Source of the DNA: Gemmobacter aquarius
Lineage (GTDB): Bacteria; Pseudomonadota; Alphaproteobacteria; Rhodobacterales; Rhodobacteraceae
DNA length: 64,000 bases
Direction: 5' to 3'
Assembly: GCF_003060865.1 (NCBI RefSeq)
Contig: NZ_CP028918.1
Location: 3,336,001-3,400,000 of the forward strand
The position numbers and the translations under genes were made by a program. Under the pieces are notes generated by a model. That model saw nothing but the letters and a program-made list of their open reading frames with translations. It made no database searches and was not told where the DNA came from. Every line of letters starts with the position of its first letter. Within the stretch, counting starts at the first letter, position 1. Positions 45,161-53,778 of this stretch are shown piece by piece.

Positions 45161-46053
45161 TGGATGGTATGGCCCGCCGCCCGCAACGCCGCCGCCAGCG
45201 CGCGGATATGCTCAGGCCCCACGTCGCAGCAGCCACCGACGATGGTCGCGCCCTGCGCCACCCAGCCCATCGCGAAACCCACATATTTCTCGGGCGTCAG
45301 ATCGTGCCTGTGCGTCAATGCTGCGACCGTCGGGGCATCTTCCAGAAACCCGTCCGAGATATGGGTGAACCCGTTGGCATAGGCCCCGAAGGGCACGCCG
45401 AAGCCCGCCACGATGGCCATGGCATCCGCCATCGCCTCGGGCACCGAACAGTTCACCAGAATCGCCGCCGGATGGTAGGCATCGACCAGCCGCTGCAAAT
45501 CGGCCACCGGCTCGCCTGACCGCAGTTTGCTGCCGTCACGGTCGTCGACCGTCACCGACAGCCACACCGGCTTGCCGCCCGCCAAGGCCCCGCGCAGCGC
45601 GCCCTCGGCCTGCAAGACGCTCGCCATCGTCTCGCACAGGATCATGTCGACCTCTGGCCCGATGATCCGCGCGATTTCGGCGTATTTCGGTTCGGCCTCG
45701 GCCAGCGGCAGCGTCACATCGGTGCGATAGGTGGCAACCAGCGGACCCATCGACCCTGCGATACGGCCCGACCCATGCGCGTCCCGCGCCGCCCGCGCCT
45801 CGGCCACGGCGCGGCGGTGCAGATCGTGGAACAGATGGTCCAGCCCGAATGGCAAAAGCCTGTCATGGTGGATGGCATAGGTGTTGGTCGTGGCGACCGT
45901 CGCCCCGGCGGCGAAGTAATCGTCATGGATCGCCCGCACCAGATGCGGATGGTCAAGCATGACCCGCGTTGCCCAAAGCGGTGTCGGCTCGTCGCCCGAC
46001 CGCGCCACAAGCTCTTGCCCCATCCCGCCATCGAGAAGCGTAATCGCCGCCAT
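45157..46053 (-). CDS. Homocysteine S-methyltransferase family protein
   Basis: A 298-residue zinc methyltransferase. The metal ligands are the cysteine of LVNCSVPE (about residues 194-201) and the double cysteine of VGGCCDVGP near the C-terminus. Family members make methionine from homocysteine with S-methylmethionine, betaine or SAM as donor. The ATG at 46053 with GAGGGAG in front is used; a TTG five codons upstream is less likely. It follows the GFA gene by 11 bases, and nothing like a SAM riboswitch fits in that space. Confidence 0.85.
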   Translation of the reverse strand: MAAITLLDGGMGQELVARSGDEPTPLWATRVMLDHPHLVRAIHDDYFAAGATVATTNTYAIHHDRLLPFGLDHLFHDLHRRAVAEARAARDAHGSGRIAGSMGPLVATYRTDVTLPLAEAEPKYAEIARIIGPEVDMILCETMASVLQAEGALRGALAGGKPVWLSVTVDDRDGSKLRSGEPVADLQRLVDAYHPAAILVNCSVPEAMADAMAIVAGFGVPFGAYANGFTHISDGFLEDAPTVAALTHRHDLTPEKYVGFAMGWVAQGATIVGGCCDVGPEHIRALAAALRAAGHTIQ

Positions 46054-46064
46054 ATCCGTCTCCC

Positions 46065-46448
46065 TCAAGACGCAGCCGTGAATTGCGGCAAACCGTCGGT
46101 CAATTGGTAATAGTCGCCCTTGTCGTCAACATACCAGTGGCAGTCAACGGCCACGCCGGTCGCTCCGTCGATGCAGCCCGCGCCGATCGAAATCGCGTCG
46201 CCTTCCACAGGGTCCCAGAACAGGCTGGACCCGCAGGTCTTGCAGAACCCGCGCCGCGCCGTGGCACTCGACTGGAACCACGCCAGCCCGTCATCCTTGA
46301 CGATCCGCAGCGCCTCCCTCGGCACGCTTGTCGCTGCCCAGAAATGCCCGCTCGTCTTTCTGCATTGCGTGCAGTGGCAGGCGATGACGGGGCGCAGGGC
46401 GGCATCGGATTCAAACACCACCGCCCCGCACAGGCACGACCCGCGCAT
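46065..46448 (-). CDS. GFA-family protein (copy 2)
   Basis: A 127-residue GFA/CENP-V zinc protein. Cysteine motifs are CLCGAV, CHCTQC and CKTCGSSLF. It is similar in size and motif order to the copy at 41981-42367, but belongs to the sulfur-amino-acid operon. Its start overlaps the msrC stop by one base (TGATG). If it binds glutathione conjugates, this would fit beside a gamma-glutamyltransferase; this is inference. Confidence 0.85.
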   Translation of the reverse strand: MRGSCLCGAVVFESDAALRPVIACHCTQCRKTSGHFWAATSVPREALRIVKDDGLAWFQSSATARRGFCKTCGSSLFWDPVEGDAISIGAGCIDGATGVAVDCHWYVDDKGDYYQLTDGLPQFTAAS

Positions 46449-46906
46449 CAGACGGCATCCTTGAACACGCGGGCCATAAGCGGCACGATCCAATCTTCAT
46501 CCGCCTTGGTAAAGGCAGCAGGCGTGTTGCTGTCGAGGTCAAGCACGCCCAAAAGCACCCCCGCCCCGTTCCAGACCGGCACCACCAGTTCCGACCGTGT
46601 GGTCGATGAACAGGCGATGTGGTCGGGAAAGTCATCGACATCCGGCACGTTCAACACGCGGCCCGACCGCGCCGCAGCGCCGCAAACCCCACGGCTGAAC
46701 GGGATGACCAGACAGCCATGCCCGCCCTGATATGGCCCGATCTTCAACAGTTCCGGCGCGACCACACGGTAAAAGCCGGTCCAGTCCGAAAAGGGATGGC
46801 GATGGTGTATTTCGCACACCACCGTCGCCATCAGCGCCACCGCGTCGGTTTCGCCCTCGCACAGCGACAGGATCGCCGCCGAGATGTCTTCGTAATCAAT
46901 AGCCAA
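46448..46906 (-). CDS. msrC: Free methionine-(R)-sulfoxide reductase (GAF domain)
   Basis: A 152-residue GAF protein that reduces free methionine-R-sulfoxide with thioredoxin. Cys65, Cys75 and Cys99 have the same spacing (10 and 24) as Cys84, Cys94 and Cys118 of E. coli MsrC, and HIAC, SELVVPV and LLGVLDLDS match the family. It starts at a TTG inside the end of ggt, so the two genes overlap and are probably coupled. No better ATG exists near the conserved start. Confidence 0.88.
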   Translation of the reverse strand: MAIDYEDISAAILSLCEGETDAVALMATVVCEIHHRHPFSDWTGFYRVVAPELLKIGPYQGGHGCLVIPFSRGVCGAAARSGRVLNVPDVDDFPDHIACSSTTRSELVVPVWNGAGVLLGVLDLDSNTPAAFTKADEDWIVPLMARVFKDAV

Positions 46907-48473
46907 GCGCGCACCCGTCTTTTCGTGGGTCGGACCCGCCGACCAGAACCCCATCCGTCCCGATGAAAATCGCCTGTGACCCGCCAATCGGCTCGTCCGG
47001 AACCGAAACCTCATGCCCCATTTCCGCCAGCCGCGCCCTGACGGCATCGGAATAACCGCGCTCGACCTTCATCCCGTCCAGCGCCCCGAATGCCCGTGGC
47101 GCGTCCATCGCCTGCTGCACGCCCATGCCGAAATCGACCAGATTGGACAGGAATCGCACATGGCCATTGGGCTGATAGGCCCCGCCCATCACGCCAAAGG
47201 GCATGGTCACGCGCCCACCTTCCCGCAGCATGCCCGGAATGATCGTGTGCATGGGGCGTTTGCCGCCCGCCGCTTCATTCGCATGCCCCTCGGCCAGCGA
47301 AAAGCCCGCGCCACGGTTCTGGAAGTTGATCCCGAACTTGTCGGACGCAAAGCCCGAACCGAAGCCCCAGAACACCGAATAGATCAGGCTCACCGCCATG
47401 CGGTCACGGTCGACCACAGTGATATAGATCGTATCCTTGTGCACCGCCTCGGAAATCGCGGCAGCCGCAGGCATGGCACGGTCAAGGTCGATCAGCGCAG
47501 CCAGCCGCGCCGCCGTATCGGGCGCCAGCATATGATCCAGCCGCGTGATGTGGTCGGCATCCGCAAGAAAACGGTTGCGCGCGTCATAGGCGAGCTTGGC
47601 CGCCTCGGCCTCGATATGGGCCCGCTCGGCTCCGGTCGGGTCCATCGCCGCGATGTCGAAGTGGCCCAGAATGTTGGCAAGCAAAATCGCCGTCGCGCCC
47701 TGCCCGTTCGGCGGATGCTCGACCAGTTCGACCCCCTTGTAGACACCGGAAACCGGCACGGTGTAATCACAGGCGACACCTGCGAAATCATCCAGCGTAT
47801 GCGTCCCGCCCAAGGCTTGCAGCGATGCGACCATATCCTCGGCCACCTCGCCCTCATAGAATCCCGCGCGCCCCTGATGCGCGATGCGGCGCAGCACCTC
47901 GGCCTGACCGGGGGCGCGGAACGTCTGGCCCGCCGTGGGCACCGCACCGTCAAGCAGGTAGAACTGCCGCGCCGCCCCCTTCAGCGATCCGGCATCCACC
48001 GCCCAATCAAAGGCCACGCGCGGCGCCACCGGCACGCCATGATCTGCATAATGGATCGCGGGGGCCAGAACCCGGTCCAGCCCCAGCTTGCCCCAATCGG
48101 CCGACAGACGGCAAAACGCATCGATAGCGCCGGGCAGCGTGACCGCCTCGATCCCTTGGATCGGCACGGCGGTCAGCCCCTGCGCCCGCATCGACGCGGC
48201 AGACAACCCTTTGGGCGCACGCCCCGAACCGTTCAGCGCGATCACATCCTCGCGCCCTGCCGGTTTTAGCAACACGAAACAGTCGCCGCCAATGCCTGTC
48301 ATCTGCGGCTCGCAGATACCCAGCAGCACGGCACCCGCAATCGCCGCATCTACGGCATTGCCGCCCGCTTGCAGAATGTCGATCGCAACCTTTGCGGCGA
48401 GGGGGTGCGACGTCGCGCACATACCGTTCGCTGCATAGACCGCCGAACGACCCGGCATATGGAAATCGCGCAT
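46896..48473 (-). CDS. ggt: Gamma-glutamyltransferase family protein
   Basis: A 525-residue Ntn-hydrolase proenzyme that removes or transfers the gamma-glutamyl group of glutathione and related compounds. A catalytic threonine is expected in KDTIYITVVD (about residues 338-347), where the chain would cleave itself into large and small subunits; the usual TTH is replaced by DTI. SGRAPKGL, EHPPNGQG and GVMGGAYQPNGH are conserved patches. No signal peptide is obvious, suggesting a cytoplasmic homologue. It leads an operon with msrC, GFA, homocysteine methyltransferase and RluA genes. Confidence 0.85.
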   Translation of the reverse strand: MRDFHMPGRSAVYAANGMCATSHPLAAKVAIDILQAGGNAVDAAIAGAVLLGICEPQMTGIGGDCFVLLKPAGREDVIALNGSGRAPKGLSAASMRAQGLTAVPIQGIEAVTLPGAIDAFCRLSADWGKLGLDRVLAPAIHYADHGVPVAPRVAFDWAVDAGSLKGAARQFYLLDGAVPTAGQTFRAPGQAEVLRRIAHQGRAGFYEGEVAEDMVASLQALGGTHTLDDFAGVACDYTVPVSGVYKGVELVEHPPNGQGATAILLANILGHFDIAAMDPTGAERAHIEAEAAKLAYDARNRFLADADHITRLDHMLAPDTAARLAALIDLDRAMPAAAAISEAVHKDTIYITVVDRDRMAVSLIYSVFWGFGSGFASDKFGINFQNRGAGFSLAEGHANEAAGGKRPMHTIIPGMLREGGRVTMPFGVMGGAYQPNGHVRFLSNLVDFGMGVQQAMDAPRAFGALDGMKVERGYSDAVRARLAEMGHEVSVPDEPIGGSQAIFIGTDGVLVGGSDPRKDGCALGY

Positions 48474-48704
48474 GCTGACCCTCCGCTATTGAAGGGCAAA
48501 GCCTAGGCCGCGTGGGGGGGAATGCCAAGCGGCAGAGCGATGGAACCCCGGCTGCGCCCGCTAGGTGGGGGCTGTCGCACGCGCCGCCGGGGTGAAGCTT
48601 TCAGTGCAGCTACTTGTCCCTTATCGGCAAATCAGCGGGCGTTTTTAGGGGCGAAACACGCCTTTTCTGCGTCATGCCCCCAGAGCGGGAAACAGTCGGC
48701 AGCA

Positions 48705-49115
48705 TCACGCCACATTGTCCACATCCATGCGAAATTGCAGGATATTGCAGCCCATCCTGCTTTCCTGACAGATCCCGCTGGCCAGGGTGCGAATCAATCC
48801 GGTGCCGAACCCGCCTTCGGGCAGGGCAAGCGGGTCGCAGGCTCTGCCGATACCCAAGGCCGGCGCAACACCGCCTCTGTCAACCACCCGCGCCTCTATT
48901 GATCTGCCGCGCAAGCGCAGCGCGACGGCCACCGGACCCGCATCCCCGGCATAAGCATGTTCGGCCACGTTGTTCAGCACCTCGGCCAGCACAAGCAGCA
49001 CACAATCACGGTGGTCCGCCCCGAGCGGTCCAAGCACAGAACCCTGTTCGAACCGCTGAAGCGCTGCCCGCACCGAAACGGGATCCGCACGGAAATGGCT
49101 TCGCTCAAAGACCAT
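48705..49115 (-). CDS. Anti-sigma-factor-like ATP-binding protein (HATPase, RsbW type)
   Basis: A 136-residue GHKL ATPase module: the N-box helix VLAEVLNNVAEHAYAG (about 42-57), a G1-type VVDRGG and the G2-type EGGFGTGL (about 100-107). Proteins of this type bind and phosphorylate STAS partners. The preceding gene (49119-49451) encodes a STAS protein three bases away, completing the pair. No sigma factor, phosphatase or response regulator lies beside it, so the output is unknown. The 231 bases downstream contain no gene. Confidence 0.85.
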   Translation of the reverse strand: MVFERSHFRADPVSVRAALQRFEQGSVLGPLGADHRDCVLLVLAEVLNNVAEHAYAGDAGPVAVALRLRGRSIEARVVDRGGVAPALGIGRACDPLALPEGGFGTGLIRTLASGICQESRMGCNILQFRMDVDNVA

Positions 49116-49118
49116 CGC

Positions 49119-49451
49119 TCACCCCGTCAACGCATCCTCGACCTGTGGATGGATCGTGAAAACCGAGTCCATGCGCGTCAGCCGGAACACCCGCTCAACC
49201 GCCGGAGTAAGCGCCGCCAGTTCAAGCGCCACCCCGTCGTCCAGAAACTTGCGCGCCGCAACGACAGCGCCAAGCCCCGAAGAATCAAGGAAGTTCACCG
49301 ACCCCAGATCAAGGATGACACGCCCTTGCACATTCACCACTGCCTCGCGGAAGCGGTCCTTGAAGGCAAGAACTCCCGCCGCATCCAACCGCGCCTCATC
49401 CGCGCGAACCACCGTGACACCGGTTTCGCGCCTGACCGTAAGCTGCATCAC
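49119..49451 (-). CDS. STAS-domain anti-anti-sigma-like protein
   Basis: A 110-residue STAS domain. The phosphorylatable serine is expected in NFLDSSGLGAVV (about residues 53-64), right where SpoIIAA has its serine. It pairs with the HATPase protein translated just after it. When unphosphorylated, such proteins sequester the kinase. A choice between two adjacent ATGs at the start cannot be made. Short 50-base gap to hspQ. Confidence 0.88.
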   Translation of the reverse strand: MMQLTVRRETGVTVVRADEARLDAAGVLAFKDRFREAVVNVQGRVILDLGSVNFLDSSGLGAVVAARKFLDDGVALELAALTPAVERVFRLTRMDSVFTIHPQVEDALTG

Positions 49452-49502
49452 ACCCTCCGTTCTGCCTGTACCGGCAAAGACTAGGCGCGAAGCGGTAAAG
49501 AT

Positions 49503-49829
49503 TCAGTTCATCTGGAACTGCAGCGGATAGCGCCCGTCCTCGAAGTCACCGAACAGGTCGGACAGATCGGGATGGCCAACGGGTTCGCCGGTTTCGTCGG
49601 GGATCAGGTTCTGCTCGGACACGTAAGCCACATAGTAGCTTTGGTCATTCTCGGCGAGCAGATGATAGAACGGCTGGTCACGGCGCGGACGGCTGTCTTC
49701 CGGAATTGCGTCATACCATTCTTCGGTGTTGTTGAAGCGCGGATCGACATCGAAAACCACGCCGCGGAAGGGATGCTTCCGATGCTTGACCACCTGCCCG
49801 AGGCAGTATTTCGCGTGCGTCGTCATCAT
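49503..49829 (-). CDS. hspQ: Heat shock protein HspQ
   Basis: A 108-residue member of the HspQ/YccV family, which in E. coli helps degrade some proteins by acting with the Lon protease. The conserved core is KYCLGQVVKHRKHPFRGVV, DVDPRFNNTEEWY and QPFYHLLAEN with YYVAYVSEQNL. The start at 49829 (or three bases later) is chosen on conservation; the longer open frame is a run through a tandem repeat. A 15-base direct repeat lies upstream. Confidence 0.88.
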   Translation of the reverse strand: MMTTHAKYCLGQVVKHRKHPFRGVVFDVDPRFNNTEEWYDAIPEDSRPRRDQPFYHLLAENDQSYYVAYVSEQNLIPDETGEPVGHPDLSDLFGDFEDGRYPLQFQMN

Positions 49830-49925
49830 AGCGTAGCAACCCCCGACTCCCGTAAATAAGACGTTAGACTGCGTCTTGTCCATCCGAGAGGCTGGCCGAT
49901 ACAGGAAACAGTCTGTGAACCCTAC

Positions 49926-49955
49926 CCCCACAGTCGCTGGCCCCACAGTCGCTGG
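49926..49955. repeat. 15-base tandem duplication upstream of hspQ
   Basis: CCCCACAGTCGCTGG occurs twice head-to-tail (49926-49940, 49941-49955), followed by CCCC. The rest of the 249-base gap 49830-50078 holds no gene. Confidence 0.8.
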
Positions 49956-50078
49956 CCCCGAACCCGCAGCGGCGCAGGCCTGCCCATGCAATCGTGAAGT
50001 GGCTTAACCCTTTGCCCCATTTCCACGGGCTCGTTTTTCCCCTAAACTCACCGCAAAAGAATAAACCGCGAGGGGCAG

Positions 50079-50663
50079 ATGAGCAGACTTCTCCGCGCGT
50101 CGATACTGTTGCTGTTTCTGGCCTCCTGCGGGGGTGGCAACTATTCGGCGCCCAGACAACTGGACAACGCTTGCGCCATCGTGGCCGAGCGTCCGCAGTA
50201 TCTGCGTGCCATGAAGGCGGCCGAACGCCGCTGGGGCATTCCGATACACGTGCAGATGGCGACGATCCATCAGGAATCAAAGTTCATTGGCAATGCACGC
50301 ACCCCGCATCGCTATGCGCTTGGCATCATCCCCATGGGGCGCCAGTCTTCCGCCTATGGCTACAGCCAGGCACTCGACGGCACATGGGACGAATACCGTG
50401 AAACGGCGGGCCGCTCGGGCGCCCGTCGCGACCGCATACAGGACGCGACCGATTTCATGGGTTGGTACATGGACGAGACGACGCGAAAGCTGAACGTCCC
50501 GAAATGGGATGCCGCCAGCCAGTACCTTGCCTATCACGAAGGCCGCAGCGGATTTGCCCGCCAAAGCTACCTTGGCAAGCCGTGGCTCATGGACGTCGCC
50601 GCCAAGGTCGGGAACCGCGCCGAGATGTATCGCAGCCAGTTGCAGGGCTGCGGCAAGCTCTGA
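50079..50663 (+). CDS. Lipoprotein lytic transglycosylase (SLT-like)
   Basis: A 194-residue lipoprotein. The signal peptide LLRASILLLFLASC has a lipobox cysteine at C17. The mature domain has IHQESKF, where the Glu would be the catalytic acid of an SLT-type muramidase, and a C-terminal TKLNVPKWDAASQYLAYHEG helix. It would cleave glycan strands of peptidoglycan from the outer or inner membrane. GGGGCAG precedes the ATG. Its stop directly abuts that of the convergent lolA. Confidence 0.82.
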   Translation: MSRLLRASILLLFLASCGGGNYSAPRQLDNACAIVAERPQYLRAMKAAERRWGIPIHVQMATIHQESKFIGNARTPHRYALGIIPMGRQSSAYGYSQALDGTWDEYRETAGRSGARRDRIQDATDFMGWYMDETTRKLNVPKWDAASQYLAYHEGRSGFARQSYLGKPWLMDVAAKVGNRAEMYRSQLQGCGKL

Positions 50664-51263
50664 TCACTTGCGCTTATCGGCTTCGATTGAAATCGAGAAC
50701 AGCGAGGGCGGCAAATCTCCGCCCTTCTTCATCTCGCCCAGAATGACGGTTGTCTGGCTGCCCAGATCGTCGGTGATGATCCATTGCCGCAATTCGACAG
50801 GGTTCGGGGTAAAGACCAACTCGATAGAGCCATATTCCGGATGCGCCGGATCCTGCACGGCAAGCCGGGTCGTGGCGTCCTGCTCGACATGGCCGACCAC
50901 CATCTTGGCCCGTGCCAGATCGACATTGGCATCCAGAATCAGGCTAAGCGGCGTACGGCTGAGCGGATATTGCTCGGGCGGCTGGTTCGACTTGGCGTCA
51001 AAGATCGCAACCTGGCCGCCCCCCGCCAGCACAAGGCTGTCGTCCGGCGGCGCATATTCGAACCGCACCCGACCCGGCCGCTTGATGTAAAGCATACCGG
51101 TCGAGATCGTCCCGTCGGCATTCACCTGGGTGAAATCCGATTGCACGGTGCCAAGCCCGTTCAGGTAACGGTTCAGCTCTTTCAGCTCGATCTTTTCGGC
51201 ATGCGCCGGAAAGGCCAGCGCAAGGACGGCGAGCGGGGCAAGGAGGGCGGCTTTGATTTTCAT
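50664..51263 (-). CDS. lolA: Outer-membrane lipoprotein carrier protein LolA
   Basis: A 199-residue periplasmic chaperone carrying lipoproteins from LolCDE to the outer membrane. A Sec signal peptide is cleaved after PAHA (about residue 22). The mature part has VQSDFTQVN, the beta strands GRVRFEYA, and LILDANVDL of the half-barrel. Start is the ATG at 51263. The 298 bases upstream, to dadA, are gene-free; their right half is AT-rich. Confidence 0.85.
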   Translation of the reverse strand: MKIKAALLAPLAVLALAFPAHAEKIELKELNRYLNGLGTVQSDFTQVNADGTISTGMLYIKRPGRVRFEYAPPDDSLVLAGGGQVAIFDAKSNQPPEQYPLSRTPLSLILDANVDLARAKMVVGHVEQDATTRLAVQDPAHPEYGSIELVFTPNPVELRQWIITDDLGSQTTVILGEMKKGGDLPPSLFSISIEADKRK

Positions 51264-51394
51264 ACTCCCAACTATAGCAACGCCCCGCCCCGCTTCACAG
51301 GGGAGGAGGCAAGACATCGCAGAAATGTGCCGCTTTGTGCCGCTGCGTGATCCGTTATTTGGAGCAAGGATCGTCGGACCCAGCCCCTTTCTGC

Positions 51395-51520
51395 ATGTTT
51401 TTCTTTCGCCGTATCTTTCATCGTCTGAAATTTTCTTCTTCGAATGCCATTATTTCGATAAAATCTTCCAAAGTGAAAGGTTCCGCCGACAACCTTTGAC
51501 AGGAAATCCCGCCCGGCTCG
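51395..51520 (+). promoter_or_regulatory. AT-rich control region upstream of dadA
   Basis: A stretch unusually rich in T and A for this genome, with TTTCA-N5-TGAAA (51416-51430), TTCGAA and TTTCGA motifs and TTGACA at 51496-51501 without a clear -10 at the right spacing. dadA genes are often controlled by Lrp-type regulators, so an operator here is plausible, not shown. Confidence 0.4.
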
Positions 51521-51561
51521 CGGCATCCTGCACGAAACCCCTCTGACTCGGATGGCGCAGC

Positions 51562-52860
51562 ATGAAGATCGTGGTTCTTGGCTCTGGTGTGATCGGCGTG
51601 ACCTCGGCGTGGTATCTGGCAAAGGCCGGACACGAGGTGACGGTGATCGACCGTCAGGCAGGCCCTTCGCTGGAAACCTCTTTCGCCAACGCGGGTGAAA
51701 TCAGCCCCGGTTATTCCTCGCCATGGGCCGCGCCTGGCATTCCGGCCAAGGCGGTCAAATGGCTGTTCATGAAACACGCGCCGCTGATCATCCAGCCCCG
51801 TCCGGATCTGGCCAAGCTGACGTGGATGGCGCAGATGCTGGCCAATTGCACCACGCCTGCCTACCAGACGAACAAGCGCCGCATGGTGCGCCTTGCCGAA
51901 TATTCGCGCGATTGCCTGATGCAACTGCGCGCCGACACCGGCATCAGCTATGACGAACGCACCCAGGGCACGCTGCAACTGTTCCGCACGCAAAAGCAGG
52001 TGGAAGCTGCCGCCAAGGATATCGACGTCCTGCGCGCCGATGGTGTGCCCTTCGAAGTGCTCGACCGCGACGCCTGCGTTGCCGCCGAACCCGGCCTTGC
52101 CGCCGCCCGTGACAAGATCGCAGGGGGCTTGCGCCTGCCCGGCGACGAAACCGGCGATTGCTTCAAATTCACCACCAGCCTTGCGACCATGGCCGCTGCG
52201 CTTGGCGTGACCTTCCGCTACGGCCTGTCGATTGACGCGCTGGAAGCCGACGCAGGGCGCATCACCGCCGTCCGCACCAGCGCAGGCCGCATTACCGCCG
52301 ATGCTTTCGTGGTGGCCTTGGGCAGCTATTCACCGCAGCTTGTGGCGCCCTTGGGCATCAAACTTCCGGTCTATCCGGTCAAAGGTTACTCGATCACCGT
52401 CCCGATCATGGACGCTGCGCGCGCGCCCGTCTCGACCGTGATGGACGAAACCCACAAGATCGCAATTACCCGTCTGGGTGACCGCATCCGCGTTGGCGGC
52501 ATGGCCGAAATCGCAGGCTTCGACCTGTCGCTGAACCCGAAACGCCGCGCCACGCTGGAACATTCGGTCGAAGACCTGTTCGGCGGCGCGGGCGACCAAG
52601 GCCGCGCCACCTTCTGGACCGGCCTTCGCCCGATGACCCCCGATGGAACCCCTGTCGTCGGCCGTTCGCCCGTGTCGAACCTGTTCCTGAACACCGGCCA
52701 CGGCACGCTCGGCTGGACGATGGCAGCCGGTTCGGGCCGCGTCCTTGCCGACCTCGTCAGTGGCCGCTCGACCGAGATCGAAAGTGCCGACCTCGGCTTT
52801 GCCCGCTACCAGCCCAAAGCCCGCAAGGCAAAGCCGTTGGGTGCAGCCCTGCCTGCCTGA
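51562..52860 (+). CDS. dadA: D-amino acid dehydrogenase small subunit
   Basis: A 432-residue FAD-dependent DAO-family dehydrogenase oxidising D-amino acids, chiefly D-alanine, into the respiratory chain. The FAD motif [13 protein letters not shown] starts at residue 5, followed by [17 protein letters not shown], and the C-terminal [14 protein letters not shown] and NTGHGTLGW hold the flavin. It is monocistronic with a strong terminator. An alanine racemase (dadX) is not beside it. With the D-AAT at 15174 it forms part of the window's D-amino-acid capacity. Confidence 0.92.
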   Translation: MKIVVLGSGVIGVTSAWYLAKAGHEVTVIDRQAGPSLETSFANAGEISPGYSSPWAAPGIPAKAVKWLFMKHAPLIIQPRPDLAKLTWMAQMLANCTTPAYQTNKRRMVRLAEYSRDCLMQLRADTGISYDERTQGTLQLFRTQKQVEAAAKDIDVLRADGVPFEVLDRDACVAAEPGLAAARDKIAGGLRLPGDETGDCFKFTTSLATMAAALGVTFRYGLSIDALEADAGRITAVRTSAGRITADAFVVALGSYSPQLVAPLGIKLPVYPVKGYSITVPIMDAARAPVSTVMDETHKIAITRLGDRIRVGGMAEIAGFDLSLNPKRRATLEHSVEDLFGGAGDQGRATFWTGLRPMTPDGTPVVGRSPVSNLFLNTGHGTLGWTMAAGSGRVLADLVSGRSTEIESADLGFARYQPKARKAKPLGAALPA

Positions 52861-52887
52861 CCTCGACCGGACATCGTAGAACGACAA

Positions 52888-52926
52888 CGGGGCCGGGGGT
52901 ACACAACACCCCCGGCCCCGATTTTT
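52888..52926 (+). terminator. Rho-independent terminator after dadA
   Basis: CGGGGCCGGGGGT (52888-52900) pairs with ACCCCCGGCCCCG (52908-52920) around ACACAAC, then ATTTTT. It can also act on the petC transcript arriving from the other side. Confidence 0.88.
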
Positions 52927-52943
52927 GGTCCGGAAGGACCGCC

Positions 52944-53765
52944 TCAGGCGGTCTTCTTGCCTTTGACGCCTGCCCAGATGCGCTTGTTGGTCAGATACAG
53001 CAGCGAGGCGAAGACGATCAGGAAAAGCACGGCCTTGAAGCCGGTTTCTCTGCGGTCCATCAACTTCGGCTCGGCGGTCCACATCAGGAACGACGACACG
53101 TCCATCGACATCTGGTCGACCGTCGCGGCGGTGCCGTCGGCATAGGTGACCTGATCATCCGACAGCGGAGGCGGCATCTTGATCCAGCCGGTCGAGAAGG
53201 CGTGGTTTTCGTAGAAGACCGACCCTGCCTCTTCCTTTTCCTCGCCGGTGTAGCCGACAAGGAGGGCGTGGATGTATTCCGGGCCACCCATCCCGCGGAA
53301 CAGCTGGCTCAGACCAAGTCCGTAGGGGCCGTGAAAGCCGGCACGGGCCTTTGCCATCAACGACAGGTCCGGTGCGCCGGCTGCGTGGTTGGCGGGGAAG
53401 TTGTCGGCCGGAACCAGCGTGCGCGCCGACCCGGTTTCCGGGTCGATCAGCTGCGGGTTTGACGCTTCGTCGTTCACCGAAAGGTTCGCCGCATAGGCGC
53501 GGACCTGATCTTCCGGCAACTGCGGTCCGCCATCGTCCGCAAGGGTGCGGATCGGGACGAACTTCAGCCCATGGCAGGCCGAGCAAACCTCGGTATAGAC
53601 CTGCAGCCCGCGCTGAAGCTGGTTGCGGTCGAACTTGCCGAAGGGGCCTTCGTGGGCGAAGGTCACGTCTTCGATGTGAACGGTGGTCTCGGCGGCAAAG
53701 GCGCTGGCCCCCGCGACCACAAGGGCCGCGGCGGTTGCTGCGCTGAGTGCGATATTGCGGATCAT
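52944..53765 (-). CDS. petC: Cytochrome c1 of the bc1 complex
   Basis: A 273-residue membrane cytochrome of the cytochrome bc1 complex, passing electrons from the Rieske centre to soluble cytochrome c. A signal peptide (residues 1-24, AFAAE) leads to the heme-binding CSACH at 61-65, the axial methionine in GWIKMPPPL, and a C-terminal membrane anchor ([14 protein letters not shown]). The ATG at 53765 is used; a longer frame is only overlap with petB. It ends the petA-petB-petC operon, 13 bases after petB. Confidence 0.95.
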   Translation of the reverse strand: MIRNIALSAATAAALVVAGASAFAAETTVHIEDVTFAHEGPFGKFDRNQLQRGLQVYTEVCSACHGLKFVPIRTLADDGGPQLPEDQVRAYAANLSVNDEASNPQLIDPETGSARTLVPADNFPANHAAGAPDLSLMAKARAGFHGPYGLGLSQLFRGMGGPEYIHALLVGYTGEEKEEAGSVFYENHAFSTGWIKMPPPLSDDQVTYADGTAATVDQMSMDVSSFLMWTAEPKLMDRRETGFKAVLFLIVFASLLYLTNKRIWAGVKGKKTA

Positions 53766-53778
53766 GTTGACTGTCCTC

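Noticed and set aside
46054..46064. SAM or SAH riboswitch upstream of the homocysteine methyltransferase
   Set aside because: Only 11 bases separate it from the preceding gene, leaving no room for a riboswitch.
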